A stretch of 64,000 nt of DNA from Pedobacter sp. HDW13 (lineage in GTDB: Bacteria > Bacteroidota > Bacteroidia > Sphingobacteriales > Sphingobacteriaceae), in assembly GCF_011303555.1 (NCBI RefSeq), contig NZ_CP049868.1:2914001-2978000 (forward strand). The letters are read 5' to 3'. This document shows positions 19,052 through 28,587 of this stretch, in pieces. Position 1 is the stretch's first letter. Every line of letters starts with the position of its first letter. The notes beneath the pieces were generated by a model that ran no database searches, had not been told where the DNA came from, and worked only from the letters and a program-made list of their open reading frames with translations. Position numbers and translations under genes: made by a program.

Positions 19052-21451
19052 TTAAAAATTGTTAATGGTATAGTTAAACTTTAAATAAAATGCTCTTCCA
19101 GGTTTTTGGGCGGCAAAATTATCGTAAGCCTCTTTGTTAAATATGTTTTTGGCGTCGAAACTGATCACCATCCTTTGGTTAGGGAAACGGTAGCTGGTGC
19201 CTAAATCCTGTATAAACTGGGTAGGGGTAATGTTAAATTCGTCGCGTTTAAGCTGCCAGATGGTTTCGAAGGGGTGTACATAACCGAAATTGTAATACAG
19301 GTTTAAAGCCGATTTTTTCTGCAACAGATTATCTATGCGGTATTGTACATTACCGTTTGCGGTAAAGAAGGGTTCGTTTGGAATTTGATTGCCGTTAAAG
19401 AGCGAAGCTCCATCCTGCAGCAATGCATTGAATCTCGACAAGTTCAGTACCACATTCAGTTTACGGTATATGTAGTTTACTTCAGCTTCGAATCCGATAG
19501 ATCGTACGCCGGATAGGTTTACATTGTTGGAGGTTTCCATATTGGTAATATTCCGGTCGCTTGATAAAAGCACGATTTTATCTTTGGTGTTACGTAAAAA
19601 ACTACCTCCTGAAATAGAAATGCGATGTTGGTTAAAGCGAAAGGTACCTGCACGGAAGCCCAGGTTAAAATTATTACTGATCTCTGGACGGATAGATGGA
19701 TTGGCCACTAAATTGTCGGCCTGGTTACCGAATATCTCCGATTCGCCGGGCATTCTTACTGCTTTCTCGGCCGAGGCGATAATAACAAAGTTGGGTTTAA
19801 GGGAATATGAAGTGGCAAAACCATAACCAGTGGTATTTCGGTCGTCGCTGGTTATCCTTTCTATACGGGTAGGCTGTCCGTTTACATTTTGTTGTACGGG
19901 GTCTGTCCGGTCTATTTTTTGTTGATAGTATTTACCAAATAAACTGGTTCTTAAACGGCCTTCAAAAGCTTCCATTTCGTATGAGAAAGCCGAAACATTT
20001 TTAGTCAGGTCGCTGGTCGACAGATAATTTCGTTCCAATATGGTTCTCAGCTCGTCCATATCCTGCCTGTCTACCACATAAAACATATGGTTAAAAACTA
20101 CTTTATGGTTTTCGGCAATATTGTAACTTAAACTGGCGCGTAAAGTCGCAATTTGCCTGCTGATGTTGTTCATGGTTGGGGCAGCCTGTTGTGCACCACC
20201 AAGTGTGCGCAAGGGTTCGCCTTTTATGCCAATTACTTTCTGCCCATCCCAGTTGTAGCGGTAACTTACCGTATCCTGAATGTATTGATGCCTGTCGCTG
20301 TAAACACCGTTAAAGCTAAAATTTAAGCCTTTTAACAACAGGTCGTTCTTTTTATAATCGAGACCAATTACATGTGCCTGCGATTTTGAAAATCTGCCCA
20401 TATAAGGCCTGCTCATGTACTGGCCATGTTGTACCTCATCGTAAGTATCCGAAACGTTATAGTTTACCATCAGGTTGTCGGCCCATTTTACATCGGTAAA
20501 ACCCAGTTCGAAACGGCCACCATACGATTTGTAGGCATCATTAAACCGCTTTCCCCGAGTTTCGATCATCTGGCCGTTGGGCTGTTCATTACGTACAAAC
20601 TTGCCCCATACCTCATAATCGTTATCAGAGTAGCTGTAAAAACCTGATCCGCGTACCGTAAAACCAGATTTGGCATCGCGGTACATGCCGCTTAAATCGG
20701 CCTGTTGGGTATTAAAAGAGCCATAAGAAACTGAGGCATTTAAGTTGTTGCGCAAACCGCCTTTTTTTAAAATCACGTTAATGCCTCCGCCCAGGTAATC
20801 GCCGGCAAGGTGCGCAGGCAATACGCCTTTATACACTTCTATCCGCTCAATCATAGATGGTGGAATATTGTTGAGGTTGAAAGAAGAACCATAGGTAGAA
20901 ATCTCTATTCCATCAATAAAAATTCCAATGGCGCGGCCTGACATTCCGTTTAAGTTGTAATTTGCTTCAGAACCGATACCGCCACTCTGGCGAACCCTAA
21001 CTCCAACAGTTCTATTAAGAAGTTCGTTGGTTTGTAAATTCCGTAATGATGCTGCTTTGGTATCAATTACATTCACGGCAAAACCCGAAGTTTCGATCTT
21101 CCTTTTTTCTGTTTTGCCCTGCACGGTTACCTGCTCCAGCTCGCGATCGGAAATGGTTAGCACCTTTGGGTTTAGCACAGTTTTATCTTTATTAATATTA
21201 ACTGCGAAGTTTTTGTGGCGTATTTCAACAGAACTGATAATCAGCGTATAATTGCCATATTTCACTGCCTGCATCTCATACTTGCCATCAGCATCTGTCA
21301 TGGTTTTTCTGTCAAGCTCTTTCAGTAAAACAGTAGCACCGCTAACCGCTTCGCCCTGCTCGTTGGTTACCTTGCCCCACAGGGTGCCGGTTTGGGCTGA
21401 TGCTGCGGAAGTGATACAGGATATGATGAGGATTAATAAACAGTGTTTCAT
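19052..21451 (-). CDS. TonB-dependent siderophore-type receptor with CarboxypepD_reg-like domain
   Basis: 799 residues. A signal peptide ending SAASAQ is followed by a carboxypeptidase-regulatory-like domain (LWGKVTNEQGEAVSGATVLL, residues about 23-105), a plug domain (LNRTVGVRVRQSGGIGSEAN, then GRAIGIFIDGIEIS and IERIEVYKGVLPAHLAGD) and a 22-strand-type barrel ending in aromatic Phe (AFYLKFNYTINNF). The plug resembles iron-siderophore and heme receptors more than SusC. It forms a unit with the downstream DUF4374 gene and faces a divergent AraC regulator 80 bp away, an organisation typical of ferric-siderophore uptake. The exact ligand is unknown. Confidence 0.9.
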   Translation of the reverse strand: MKHCLLILIISCITSAASAQTGTLWGKVTNEQGEAVSGATVLLKELDRKTMTDADGKYEMQAVKYGNYTLIISSVEIRHKNFAVNINKDKTVLNPKVLTISDRELEQVTVQGKTEKRKIETSGFAVNVIDTKAASLRNLQTNELLNRTVGVRVRQSGGIGSEANYNLNGMSGRAIGIFIDGIEISTYGSSFNLNNIPPSMIERIEVYKGVLPAHLAGDYLGGGINVILKKGGLRNNLNASVSYGSFNTQQADLSGMYRDAKSGFTVRGSGFYSYSDNDYEVWGKFVRNEQPNGQMIETRGKRFNDAYKSYGGRFELGFTDVKWADNLMVNYNVSDTYDEVQHGQYMSRPYMGRFSKSQAHVIGLDYKKNDLLLKGLNFSFNGVYSDRHQYIQDTVSYRYNWDGQKVIGIKGEPLRTLGGAQQAAPTMNNISRQIATLRASLSYNIAENHKVVFNHMFYVVDRQDMDELRTILERNYLSTSDLTKNVSAFSYEMEAFEGRLRTSLFGKYYQQKIDRTDPVQQNVNGQPTRIERITSDDRNTTGYGFATSYSLKPNFVIIASAEKAVRMPGESEIFGNQADNLVANPSIRPEISNNFNLGFRAGTFRFNQHRISISGGSFLRNTKDKIVLLSSDRNITNMETSNNVNLSGVRSIGFEAEVNYIYRKLNVVLNLSRFNALLQDGASLFNGNQIPNEPFFTANGNVQYRIDNLLQKKSALNLYYNFGYVHPFETIWQLKRDEFNITPTQFIQDLGTSYRFPNQRMVISFDAKNIFNKEAYDNFAAQKPGRAFYLKFNYTINNF

Positions 21452-21531
21452 TAAATAGTGTAATTTTTTATATTTGTTCTTTAGAATAGGTCTTAATAAG
21501 AATAACTTTGCCGCAAAGATAAAAGCTGAAT

Positions 21532-22530
21532 ATGACGCAATCGGGAGAAGAACTAACGCTTAAGGGAGAATATAAACACGATATAGAAAGTGTGTTTTCG
21601 TTTAATAAAGCGATTGCTTTCAGCTATATTAAGGATGTAGCAGACCGGAAGAAGATCGAAATCAGGATGAGCCATCCGGATGATGAGCAGTTAGAAGTTT
21701 TTCAAATGATTTTTGTGTTGAAAGGGAATGTCACCGTCCACACCTCTGATGCACCGGATAAGGTAAATATCAGTGTACATCAACACAACCTTTGCCGGGT
21801 AGCCATTCAGTCGGTGCGCATGGTTATGAGCGATAGTAGCGACGAAGTGGTTTGTATTAACCTGAGTGCTGCTTTTTTAAACCGGTATGTACCGGTTAAC
21901 CATCCGGCACATCGCAGACTCATGGCTGTACGCACAGGCAAGGAGGCCCCGGTCATGCTTTCACCAGTAAACTTGTCTGTTACGCCCGAAATTGGTACAA
22001 TTTTGCAACGACTGAGCGATGCAGCTCAAAGTAATTTCTGCGATCAGTTGCTGCTCGAATCTAAAGTAATTGAACTACTGGCGCTGCAACTTGGACAATT
22101 TGAGCAGCTTCAAAGTAGTATAGGTACGCCAAAGCTTAAAACCGAAGAATTAGAAAGGATGCAGGAAGCACGGGAAATCTTAATACACCATGTTGGAGAA
22201 AAGCTGTCGTTACGTACCCTGGCCCACCTGGTGGGTACCAACGAGTTTAATCTTAAACGCGATTTTAAAACTGTTTTCGGTAATACCGTATATGGTTACC
22301 TCAATCAGTTTAAAATGGAAAAGGCCAGGTCAATACTCCTGGCAAAAGATATTACCATTGCCGAGATTGCTAAAAAGGTAGGCTACAAGCATGCTACACA
22401 CTTTACCAGCGCATTTAAAAAATACTTTGGCTACTTGCCCAATAAAATTAAAGCAGGCAAATTATCGTTATTGATCTTCATGGAAGATATTATTGTGCTT
22501 TTTGATAATCTCTTTTGTGCAATAGTTTAG
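21532..22530 (+). CDS. AraC family regulator, PchR-like, divergent from the siderophore receptor
   Basis: 332 residues. The N-terminal half is a cupin-like ligand-binding region (SHPDDEQLEVFQMIFVLKG), and the C-terminal AraC DNA-binding domain is evident: SLRTLAHLVGTNEFNLKRDF for the first helix-turn-helix, and ITIAEIAKKVGYKHATHFTS with AFKKYFGYLPNKI for the second. The general layout is that of PchR-type regulators, which sense siderophores and activate the adjacent receptor. Its divergent position, 80 bp from the TonB receptor, fits that job. The about 20-residue tail after the HTH (LSLLIFMEDIIVLFDNLFC) is unusual but may be real. Confidence 0.88.
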   Translation: MTQSGEELTLKGEYKHDIESVFSFNKAIAFSYIKDVADRKKIEIRMSHPDDEQLEVFQMIFVLKGNVTVHTSDAPDKVNISVHQHNLCRVAIQSVRMVMSDSSDEVVCINLSAAFLNRYVPVNHPAHRRLMAVRTGKEAPVMLSPVNLSVTPEIGTILQRLSDAAQSNFCDQLLLESKVIELLALQLGQFEQLQSSIGTPKLKTEELERMQEAREILIHHVGEKLSLRTLAHLVGTNEFNLKRDFKTVFGNTVYGYLNQFKMEKARSILLAKDITIAEIAKKVGYKHATHFTSAFKKYFGYLPNKIKAGKLSLLIFMEDIIVLFDNLFCAIV

Positions 22531-22606
22531 TAGGAATAGTTTTCTATCAAACCATAGAAACTCCTTGGTTTCCTTTTGTACCAGTTGAAATCTAAAGACT
22601 GATTTT

Positions 22607-23107
22607 TTACAGTAATTTTTGGTAGCAGAAGAATCGTAATCCCGGGCGTTTGGCCAGTGTAATTTCTCCACTAAATGCATAACCTAATTTGGGGAACAGC
22701 GCTTGTGTAGCCTTATTCTCACTATTGGTATCTACCCTTAAAATGGTAATGTTACGTGTTTGCGCCACAGTTTCTGCCTGCTGCATTAAGGCCCGGGCAA
22801 TGCCTTTGCCCTGTAAATCGGGGTTTACCGCCAGGCGGTGGGTTACAATGGCATTTTCGGTAATATCCCAGCCGGCATCAGCATATTCGGGATCCTGATC
22901 GGTAGTAATGGCTGTAACCCCTGCAATTTGATTGTCTATTTCAGCTACCCATAACTGCGCCAGCGCAATGTCTTTCTCAAATACTTCGGGGTTTGGATAA
23001 TCGTTTCCCCACTGGAAATTTCCTGCAGCCTGCATTAAGGGCACTACTTTACGTACCAATTGCATTATACCTGCTATATCTGTCGTTTCGGCTAATCTGA
23101 TTGTCAT
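22607..23107 (-). CDS. GNAT family N-acetyltransferase
   Basis: 166-residue single-domain GNAT. The acetyl-CoA-binding motif A is visible as VTHRLAVNPDLQGKGIARAL (Q-x-x-G-x-A), preceded by a beta strand with QLWVAEIDNQIAGVTAI, and followed by ILRVDTNSENKATQALFPKLGY, the usual motif B region. The acceptor substrate is not predictable. It is monocistronic and convergent with the AraC gene. Confidence 0.9.
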   Translation of the reverse strand: MTIRLAETTDIAGIMQLVRKVVPLMQAAGNFQWGNDYPNPEVFEKDIALAQLWVAEIDNQIAGVTAITTDQDPEYADAGWDITENAIVTHRLAVNPDLQGKGIARALMQQAETVAQTRNITILRVDTNSENKATQALFPKLGYAFSGEITLAKRPGLRFFCYQKLL

Positions 23108-23198
23108 GGACCAAAGATAGCAGAATGAAGAAAAGCATCGTTCATCGCTATGTCAGAACAGGTTTTTACAGAGGATAAATTTGTGCAAAAGAAATAAA

Positions 23199-23254
23199 CC
23201 ACAGATAAAAAGAATAACCACAGATTTAAATAAATGATCTGTGGTTATCTGTGG
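23199..23254 (-). terminator. Inverted-repeat terminator region after the DUF4091 gene
   Basis: TAACCACAGAT (23215-23225) pairs perfectly with ATCTGTGGTTA (23237-23247), and an outer CCACAGATA/TATCTGTGG pair (about 23199 and 23246-23254) can extend or compete with it. On the minus strand it lies just after the stop codon at 23282. The repeated CCACAGAT word makes alternative hairpins possible. Confidence 0.55.
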
Positions 23255-23281
23255 CAAAAAACAGGAATCTTTTTTTCCCGG

Positions 23282-25012
23282 TTAGTTATTCAAAATCTCT
23301 TTGGTTTTTGATAGAGTTTCGGCTGCTGTTGTTTTAGGCAGATTACTGATCTCGAACTGTTTCAAAGCATTTTCAAGCTGTTGCAGTTTTTCGCTTTGGT
23401 TTTTATCAGTATATTCTTTTCTAAGTAGTTTTATTTTTTCAAAATCCTGTGCGCCTTCAATCATTTTTTCGAAACGTACCGAGCTAAATGGTCCCGGGTA
23501 AACCAGGTAAGTGTCGCCGGCAGGCCATGCCGTAAAACGCGTATCGGTTAACGGACTTTTGGTCCAGCTGTTAAAGGCCCAACGCAGGTAACCATCCATG
23601 TTTTTGTTGGCGGTGTACCAACCCATCCAAACCGACTCTGCCGGCGATGAAAAGCTAAAAGCATTTGGGTAAGGTTCGGTACAGCAAGTGTACCAGGTGC
23701 TTATTTTGCCCGCTGCATGGCGGTTTTTCAATACCTCGGCAGGGTATTCCCATTTAGAGGCAATGCAATAGTTAAAAATATCTTTTTCAATTTCCTGGTG
23801 ATATTCGCCGGCCAATGCGATTTTCCATTCGCTATCAATCGATTTTAGCAGGCTGATTACACTTTTCATGGCAGGCATAGGCCTTTCGTCCATGGCAATG
23901 TAGGTTTTGTTAAACCAGTTTTTCTGTTTCAGGTGGCGGGTAAAATCTTTAAGCATGGTGCCCCAAAAAACGTTGTAACCTGGGGTGCCAATGGCTTCCG
24001 TAAAAACAGCTTCTTTGTTGGTGCTCTCGTCGAAATAGCTGAATGCAATTTTCCAGGGTACCATACTGTAGCAGTTAATGCGCTGGTTAATGCCGCAGCT
24101 CATGGTAAAAGCTACATATTTATCAAACAGGCTATAATCGTAACTCCAGCTACCATCTTTTTTCTTCGTCCATTTAATCAGGCTGGGGTAGTCGTCGTAA
24201 GTTTGGTGTCCCCAGGGTTCGTTTACAATGCTGGTGGTAATGGTTTTTTGTCCGGCATTAGCCAGCATTTTATAATAATCTTTCATTAAGTCAAAATGCT
24301 CGTTGCTCCATAATTTTACCTGGTGCACCCGTGCAATGGCTGCCGGATGTTGCCAAAGGTCTAAATCGTAAGCCCACTGCTCTGGCGAAGTTAAGGTTCT
24401 GTCTACCACCCTAACCGAAATTTCGAGGCTGTTTGCTTTATCTCCGTTAATGCTAACGGTTCCTTTATAAATACCAGCTTTTGCTCCCTGCGGAACTTTT
24501 ATGCTTAGCCAAACCGGTTGGGTACTATTAGGCGTTAAAGTAAGTACTTTAGTTTTGGTATCGATAAGATCGGCAACGTACGAAGAATCAAAATCTTTCG
24601 ATTTGCGGTAACCGCAACCATCTCTGAATTCGTCGGTAATTACATATTTGATAAAGCCTGTTGATAGGTTTTCTTTTTTAATGGTATTACCTTCAGGGCT
24701 TTTTAAATCGCTTATATTCAAGCTTACCGGGGCGGTGCCTTTTGTCCAGATCAGGATTTGGGTGTTTAGGATTTCGCCTTTCCAGGAGTTAAATACCCAG
24801 CTTTTGTTGTTGTTTACCGTTGGCGGCACTTCGCGGGCAAAGCGTTGGTTGCTGCTGGCAAAGCTTAGGTTTAATCCGGCAGGTACTTTTGCCCATTGGG
24901 CAGTAACAACATCTGTACTTAATTTGGGTGCTTTTTGGAGGGCCAGACTGGCATCTTGCGCATTAACCGTTGCAGCGGTTAACAGGGTTAAAATAAATAG
25001 AGAAAACTTCAT
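23282..25012 (-). CDS. DUF4091 glycosidase-like exported protein
   Basis: The ATG at 25012 (MKFSLFILTLLTAATVNAQ) is preferred over the TTG three codons upstream, because it begins a clean signal peptide. The N-terminal about 210 residues form a beta-sandwich (SVNGD-type strands ending ISVRVVDRTLTSP). Next is a TIM-barrel-like region with WAYDLDLWQHP, TSIVNEPWGHQTYDDYPSLI and YIAMDERPM, and then the DUF4091 C-terminal domain with GYLRWAFNSWTKSPLTDTRF and GDTYLVYPG plus SVRFEKMIEGAQDFE. DUF4091 proteins are regarded as glycoside hydrolase-like; conserved Glu and Asp residues sit in the expected strand ends, but the substrate is unproven. It is probably periplasmic or secreted. Confidence 0.85.
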   Translation of the reverse strand: MKFSLFILTLLTAATVNAQDASLALQKAPKLSTDVVTAQWAKVPAGLNLSFASSNQRFAREVPPTVNNNKSWVFNSWKGEILNTQILIWTKGTAPVSLNISDLKSPEGNTIKKENLSTGFIKYVITDEFRDGCGYRKSKDFDSSYVADLIDTKTKVLTLTPNSTQPVWLSIKVPQGAKAGIYKGTVSINGDKANSLEISVRVVDRTLTSPEQWAYDLDLWQHPAAIARVHQVKLWSNEHFDLMKDYYKMLANAGQKTITTSIVNEPWGHQTYDDYPSLIKWTKKKDGSWSYDYSLFDKYVAFTMSCGINQRINCYSMVPWKIAFSYFDESTNKEAVFTEAIGTPGYNVFWGTMLKDFTRHLKQKNWFNKTYIAMDERPMPAMKSVISLLKSIDSEWKIALAGEYHQEIEKDIFNYCIASKWEYPAEVLKNRHAAGKISTWYTCCTEPYPNAFSFSSPAESVWMGWYTANKNMDGYLRWAFNSWTKSPLTDTRFTAWPAGDTYLVYPGPFSSVRFEKMIEGAQDFEKIKLLRKEYTDKNQSEKLQQLENALKQFEISNLPKTTAAETLSKTKEILNN

Positions 25013-25203
25013 AATCCACAAGTTAACAAATTGTAAATCATACTGTAGAAAGCATTTTTAGCGCAATCGTTTGTGTGATTGTAACAAAGATGATGCAAGC
25101 CGGAAGGCAAGAGGTAGAGGGCTGGAAGGTTAGGGGGTTGAAGGGAGGGGGGCAAATAAAAAAATACCCGTTTGTATATCTAGTATATCGCCAAAATGGC
25201 AAT

Positions 25204-26001
25204 CTAGTGCTTTACATCTTTACGAAGCAGTTTGCTCACATGGCTTTCATCGGTAAGGTCGAATTCGGCTGCAATTTGCTTCAGTCCAAATCTCCCACTG
25301 GCCATCCGCTGTTCGATTAAATGCTTGCGGTAATCGTTAATGTAGCTACGAAGTGTGAATCCGGTGTTCCGCTTGAAATACGGCCCAATATAATCTTCAG
25401 AGCGTTTAAAGTGGGCAGCCATTACGCTTGCTTTTAACTGCTTAGGCTGGTAAATGTGTTTATGCAGGTAACAGAAAAGGGCCTGTATATCTTTTGTGCG
25501 CTGGCTATTGCTTTTAATTTCGGGCATGTTGCGCTGCATAATATGCGCTAGGGTAAGGATTTGTGCCCAGATCAGCATTTCATTCTGCAGCATATTGTGC
25601 TTTAATGCCAGTACAAGCGTAATGATCTGGTCGGCAACCTGTTGGTCTTCTTCTGAGAAATTAAAACCTGAAAGGTGGGTTTCCCGACTCTTGATCAGGT
25701 ATTCTAATTGCTTGATCCCTAGTAGACTAATGTCGTTTTGATGGATGTAGATATCGGTGAATTTCATATAAATAAAATGTGTCTTCTCTTCGATCTCAAA
25801 ATAGTGTTCATCATCAGGGCCGATTAAAAACAGGTTGCCCTGCCGATAGGCAATCGGTAACTGGTTAATGAAATGAACACCAGAACCCGATTTGACATAA
25901 ATCAGCTCATAGTGGTTGTGCCTGTGTACTGGGTACGGCCATGCTGTTGCCTCGAACTCCGAAACCACAAGAGGTTGAAACTGGATATATCGCTTAATCA
26001 T
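25204..26001 (-). CDS. AraC family transcriptional regulator
   Basis: The start at 26001 (MIKRYIQFQPLVVSEF) is chosen; an earlier Met at 26022 is possible. The N-terminal half is a cupin sensor domain (YPVHRHNHYELIYVKSGSGV and LFLIGPDDEHYFEI), and the C-terminal third carries two helix-turn-helix motifs (LKASVMAAHFKRSEDYIGPY and GLKQIAAEFDLTDESHVSKL). The second HTH is a little divergent (RKDVKH end), without the usual FRKxxGxxP tail. It is divergent from a PRISE-type reductase gene 85 bp away, a likely target, and shares a direction with the DUF4091 gene. Confidence 0.88.
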   Translation of the reverse strand: MIKRYIQFQPLVVSEFEATAWPYPVHRHNHYELIYVKSGSGVHFINQLPIAYRQGNLFLIGPDDEHYFEIEEKTHFIYMKFTDIYIHQNDISLLGIKQLEYLIKSRETHLSGFNFSEEDQQVADQIITLVLALKHNMLQNEMLIWAQILTLAHIMQRNMPEIKSNSQRTKDIQALFCYLHKHIYQPKQLKASVMAAHFKRSEDYIGPYFKRNTGFTLRSYINDYRKHLIEQRMASGRFGLKQIAAEFDLTDESHVSKLLRKDVKH

Positions 26002-26086
26002 AGATTTATACAAATTTATCAAAGTATTTTACAAAAGTGCCTGTGGTTTTATCGTTCACCTTTGCATAGTAATAAATAAAACAGCA

Positions 26087-27148
26087 ATGAAAAACATTAA
26101 AACCGCACTCGTAGTAGGTGCAAACGGGGTAATTGGAAGTAAGCTGATTGAGCATTTGGAAAGTTTGGGCAATTGGAATATTATCGGTTTATCGCGTAGA
26201 GGAGGCTTAAGCACAAATAAAACACAATACCTCACTGTTGATTTACTGAACGAGGCTGAAAGCAAGCAGCAATTGCATAAACTGCACGGGGTAACACATA
26301 TTTTTTATGCTGCGTACCAGGACCGATCAGATTGGGCTGGCCTTGTTGCCCCAAATATGGCAATGCTGGTTAATGTAGTTAATGCGATCGAAAGTGTAGC
26401 AGAGAACCTGCAGCATATAAGTTTAATGCAAGGTTATAAGGTTTATGGTGCACACTATGGGCCATTTAAAACGCCTGCAAAAGAAAGTGATGGTGCACAT
26501 ATGCCTCCTGAGTTTAATGTATCGCAGCAAGAGTTTTTAACAGAACATCAAAAGGGTAAAAAATGGACCTGGTCGGCGCTTAGACCTTCGGTTGTTGCCG
26601 GAACGGCCTTGGGTAATCCTATGAACCTGGTGATGGTTATAGCTGTATATGCTTCAATTTCAAAAAAATTAGGTGTACCCCTTCGTTTTCCGGGTAAACC
26701 TGGTGCATACGATAAGTTGCTGGATATTACCGATGCCGGATTACTGGCAAAAGCTACGGTTTGGGCTGCTACAAATACAGCATGTGCCAACCAGGCTTTT
26801 AATATTACCAACGGCGATTTAATTAGATGGAATGACCTTTGGCCTAAAATTGCCACCTACTTTAAAATGGAAACTGCTGCTCCTTTACCAATGCCTTTAC
26901 AGCAAGTGATGGTCGATAAGGCAGAAATATGGGCAGACATACAGGCCAGTTATGGTTTAGCCGACACTAGTTACGAAGCAGTATCGTCATGGGCTTTCGG
27001 CGATTTTGTTTTTTCATGGGATTACGACTTCTTTTCGGACGGAACCAAAGCAAGAAGAATGGGGTTTAATGAATATATAGACACTGAAAAAATGTTCTTC
27101 GACTTATTTGATGAACTTAAGCGTCAGAAAATTATTCCTGAAATTTAG
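26087..27148 (+). CDS. NAD(P)-dependent oxidoreductase of the extended SDR, PRISE-like family
   Basis: 353 residues with a Rossmann nucleotide site near the N terminus (ALVVGANGVIGSKLIEHL). The family resemblance is to progesterone 5-beta-reductase/iridoid synthase-like (PRISE) enzymes: LMQGYKVYGAHYGPFKTPA with the characteristic K and Y, WTWSALRPSVVAG, and AFNITNGDLIRWNDLWP. PRISE enzymes reduce activated carbon-carbon double bonds such as enones; the physiological substrate in bacteria is usually unknown. The gene is monocistronic, ends at a strong terminator and faces an AraC regulator. Confidence 0.85.
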   Translation: MKNIKTALVVGANGVIGSKLIEHLESLGNWNIIGLSRRGGLSTNKTQYLTVDLLNEAESKQQLHKLHGVTHIFYAAYQDRSDWAGLVAPNMAMLVNVVNAIESVAENLQHISLMQGYKVYGAHYGPFKTPAKESDGAHMPPEFNVSQQEFLTEHQKGKKWTWSALRPSVVAGTALGNPMNLVMVIAVYASISKKLGVPLRFPGKPGAYDKLLDITDAGLLAKATVWAATNTACANQAFNITNGDLIRWNDLWPKIATYFKMETAAPLPMPLQQVMVDKAEIWADIQASYGLADTSYEAVSSWAFGDFVFSWDYDFFSDGTKARRMGFNEYIDTEKMFFDLFDELKRQKIIPEI

Positions 27149-27171
27149 GGTTAAGTTAAAATAGTGGTTTA

Positions 27172-27215
27172 AAATAAAAAGCAAAGCAACCTGCTGGTTA
27201 CTTTGCTTTTTATTT
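27172..27215. terminator. Bidirectional terminator
   Basis: AAATAAAAAGCAAAG-CAACC (27172-27191) pairs with GGTTACTTTGCTTTTTATTT (27196-27215), with one unpaired position and a 4-nt loop. It lies between the convergent PRISE-like and SDR genes and has A/T runs on both sides. Confidence 0.9.
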
Positions 27216-27223
27216 GGATATAT

Positions 27224-27979
27224 CTAAAGGTTATACATCCCGCCATCCACAATCAGCTCCGATCCTAAAATAAATGAAGAATCATCAGAGGCGAAGAAGG
27301 TAATTGTTTTGGCAATTTCTTCGGCATCGCCAAACCTGCCTACCGGAATTTTTTGGGTAAGGCTGTCGCCCATTTGCTTTAAATCTTCTGTCGATAAACC
27401 AAGCTTATCTGTACTATGTAAAGGCGTAACAACCGGGCCAGGGCTTACAGCGTTTACCCTGATTTTGCGATCGGTTAATTCGGCCGAGAGGTTTTTGGCC
27501 AGGGTTAGCAAAGCTGCTTTACTTGCGGCGTAAACCGTTGCACCTGCCATGCCAATGTGCGCGTTTATCGAAGTGTTTAGTATTATCGATCCACCATTAT
27601 TAATTAATGGTAATAATTGTTGTAAACTAAAATAAGCACCTTTAAAATTGATGTTCATAATTTCATCAAATGTTTCTTCGGTCATGGTGACCAGCGCATC
27701 AAACTTTCCTACTCCTGCATTTATCACTACAATATCGAGTGTTGGTGTAATGGTTTTTACCTGCTCGGCCAGTTTGGTAACTTCTTCCATGTATGCGCTA
27801 TCCGAAATTATGCCGTAAGCATTGTCACCCAGTTTGGCTAATGCTTCATTTACCGATTTCTCGTTTCTGCCTGTAATAATTACTTTGGCGCCCTGAGCTA
27901 AAAAATCTTTTGCTGTTGCGAAACCTATACCGCTGTTTCCTCCTGTAATGATGGCGGTTTTACCTGCTAATTTTTTCAT
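27224..27979 (-). CDS. SDR family NAD(P)-dependent oxidoreductase
   Basis: Classical short-chain dehydrogenase starting at the ATG at 27979 (MKKLAGKTAIITGGNSGIGF). The frame is open further upstream to 28147, but that would overlap the divergent HxlR gene and has no SDR homology. Motifs: TGGNSGIG cofactor loop, VINAG, an active-site Ser in ILNTSINAH, Y-x-x-x-K in VYAASKAAL, and VNAVSPGPV. The C terminus FILGSELIVDGGMYNL is standard. The substrate is unknown. It is divergent, by 131 bp, from an HxlR regulator that probably controls it, a common arrangement for redox-responsive oxidoreductases. Confidence 0.93.
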   Translation of the reverse strand: MKKLAGKTAIITGGNSGIGFATAKDFLAQGAKVIITGRNEKSVNEALAKLGDNAYGIISDSAYMEEVTKLAEQVKTITPTLDIVVINAGVGKFDALVTMTEETFDEIMNINFKGAYFSLQQLLPLINNGGSIILNTSINAHIGMAGATVYAASKAALLTLAKNLSAELTDRKIRVNAVSPGPVVTPLHSTDKLGLSTEDLKQMGDSLTQKIPVGRFGDAEEIAKTITFFASDDSSFILGSELIVDGGMYNL

Positions 27980-28110
27980 ATCTTTATGTTTTAATAGCTC
28001 AAAGAGACGGTAAATCCCCATGCCCATCAAGTAGGTACTTTTTGGTTCGGTACGTACTTTTTTGTAAGAAATGCCCCGAGTTTCTTTAAATACCTGTAGC
28101 AAAATTTTAT

Positions 28111-28524
28111 ATGACAAAGAAAAGACAAGCCTATTATACCTGTTCAATGGAAGCTGCCTTAAATGTAATTGGAGGGAAGTGGAAACTAACGATTTTAAAC
28201 CGTCTATTATCGGGGCCTAAACGGTATGGAGAGCTTCATCGCAGCGTTGCAGGCATTACCGAAAAAATGCTTACCCAGCAGTTGCGCGAGCTGGAAGAAG
28301 ATCGGGTAATTGCCCGCACAATTTATCCGGTAGTACCACCCAGGGTAGAATATGCTTTTACCGAATCGGGAGAAAAACTGAGCGATGTTTTTAAGGCTTT
28401 AGAAATATGGGGGAGTAATTTTCAGTACCGCATTAACCCGATATCAGGTAATGCAGATCACGATAAAAGCTGTTATGCCTTTAAAGAAGAAGAGCAGCCA
28501 GATCAACTTATCCACAACCCATAA
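28111..28524 (+). CDS. HxlR family transcriptional regulator
   Basis: 137 residues, single winged-helix domain of the HxlR type. It begins CSMEAALNVIGGKWKLTILN with the conserved Cys and GGKW motif, continues YGELHRSVAGITEKMLTQQL, and ends with VEYAFTESGEKL. HxlR proteins often sense aldehydes, quinones or other electrophiles through the N-terminal Cys (here Cys11). It is divergent from the SDR gene, its probable target. Confidence 0.93.
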   Translation: MTKKRQAYYTCSMEAALNVIGGKWKLTILNRLLSGPKRYGELHRSVAGITEKMLTQQLRELEEDRVIARTIYPVVPPRVEYAFTESGEKLSDVFKALEIWGSNFQYRINPISGNADHDKSCYAFKEEEQPDQLIHNP

Positions 28525-28587
28525 GCACATGCCGGTTTAATTTAAAGGAAAATCGGATATTTGCAGCTGCTTATCCTTTATTCCTTT

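Noticed and set aside
27980..28147. 56-residue N-terminal extension of the SDR gene
   Set aside because: It would overlap the divergent HxlR gene and its promoter; the SDR domain starts right at the Met at 27979.
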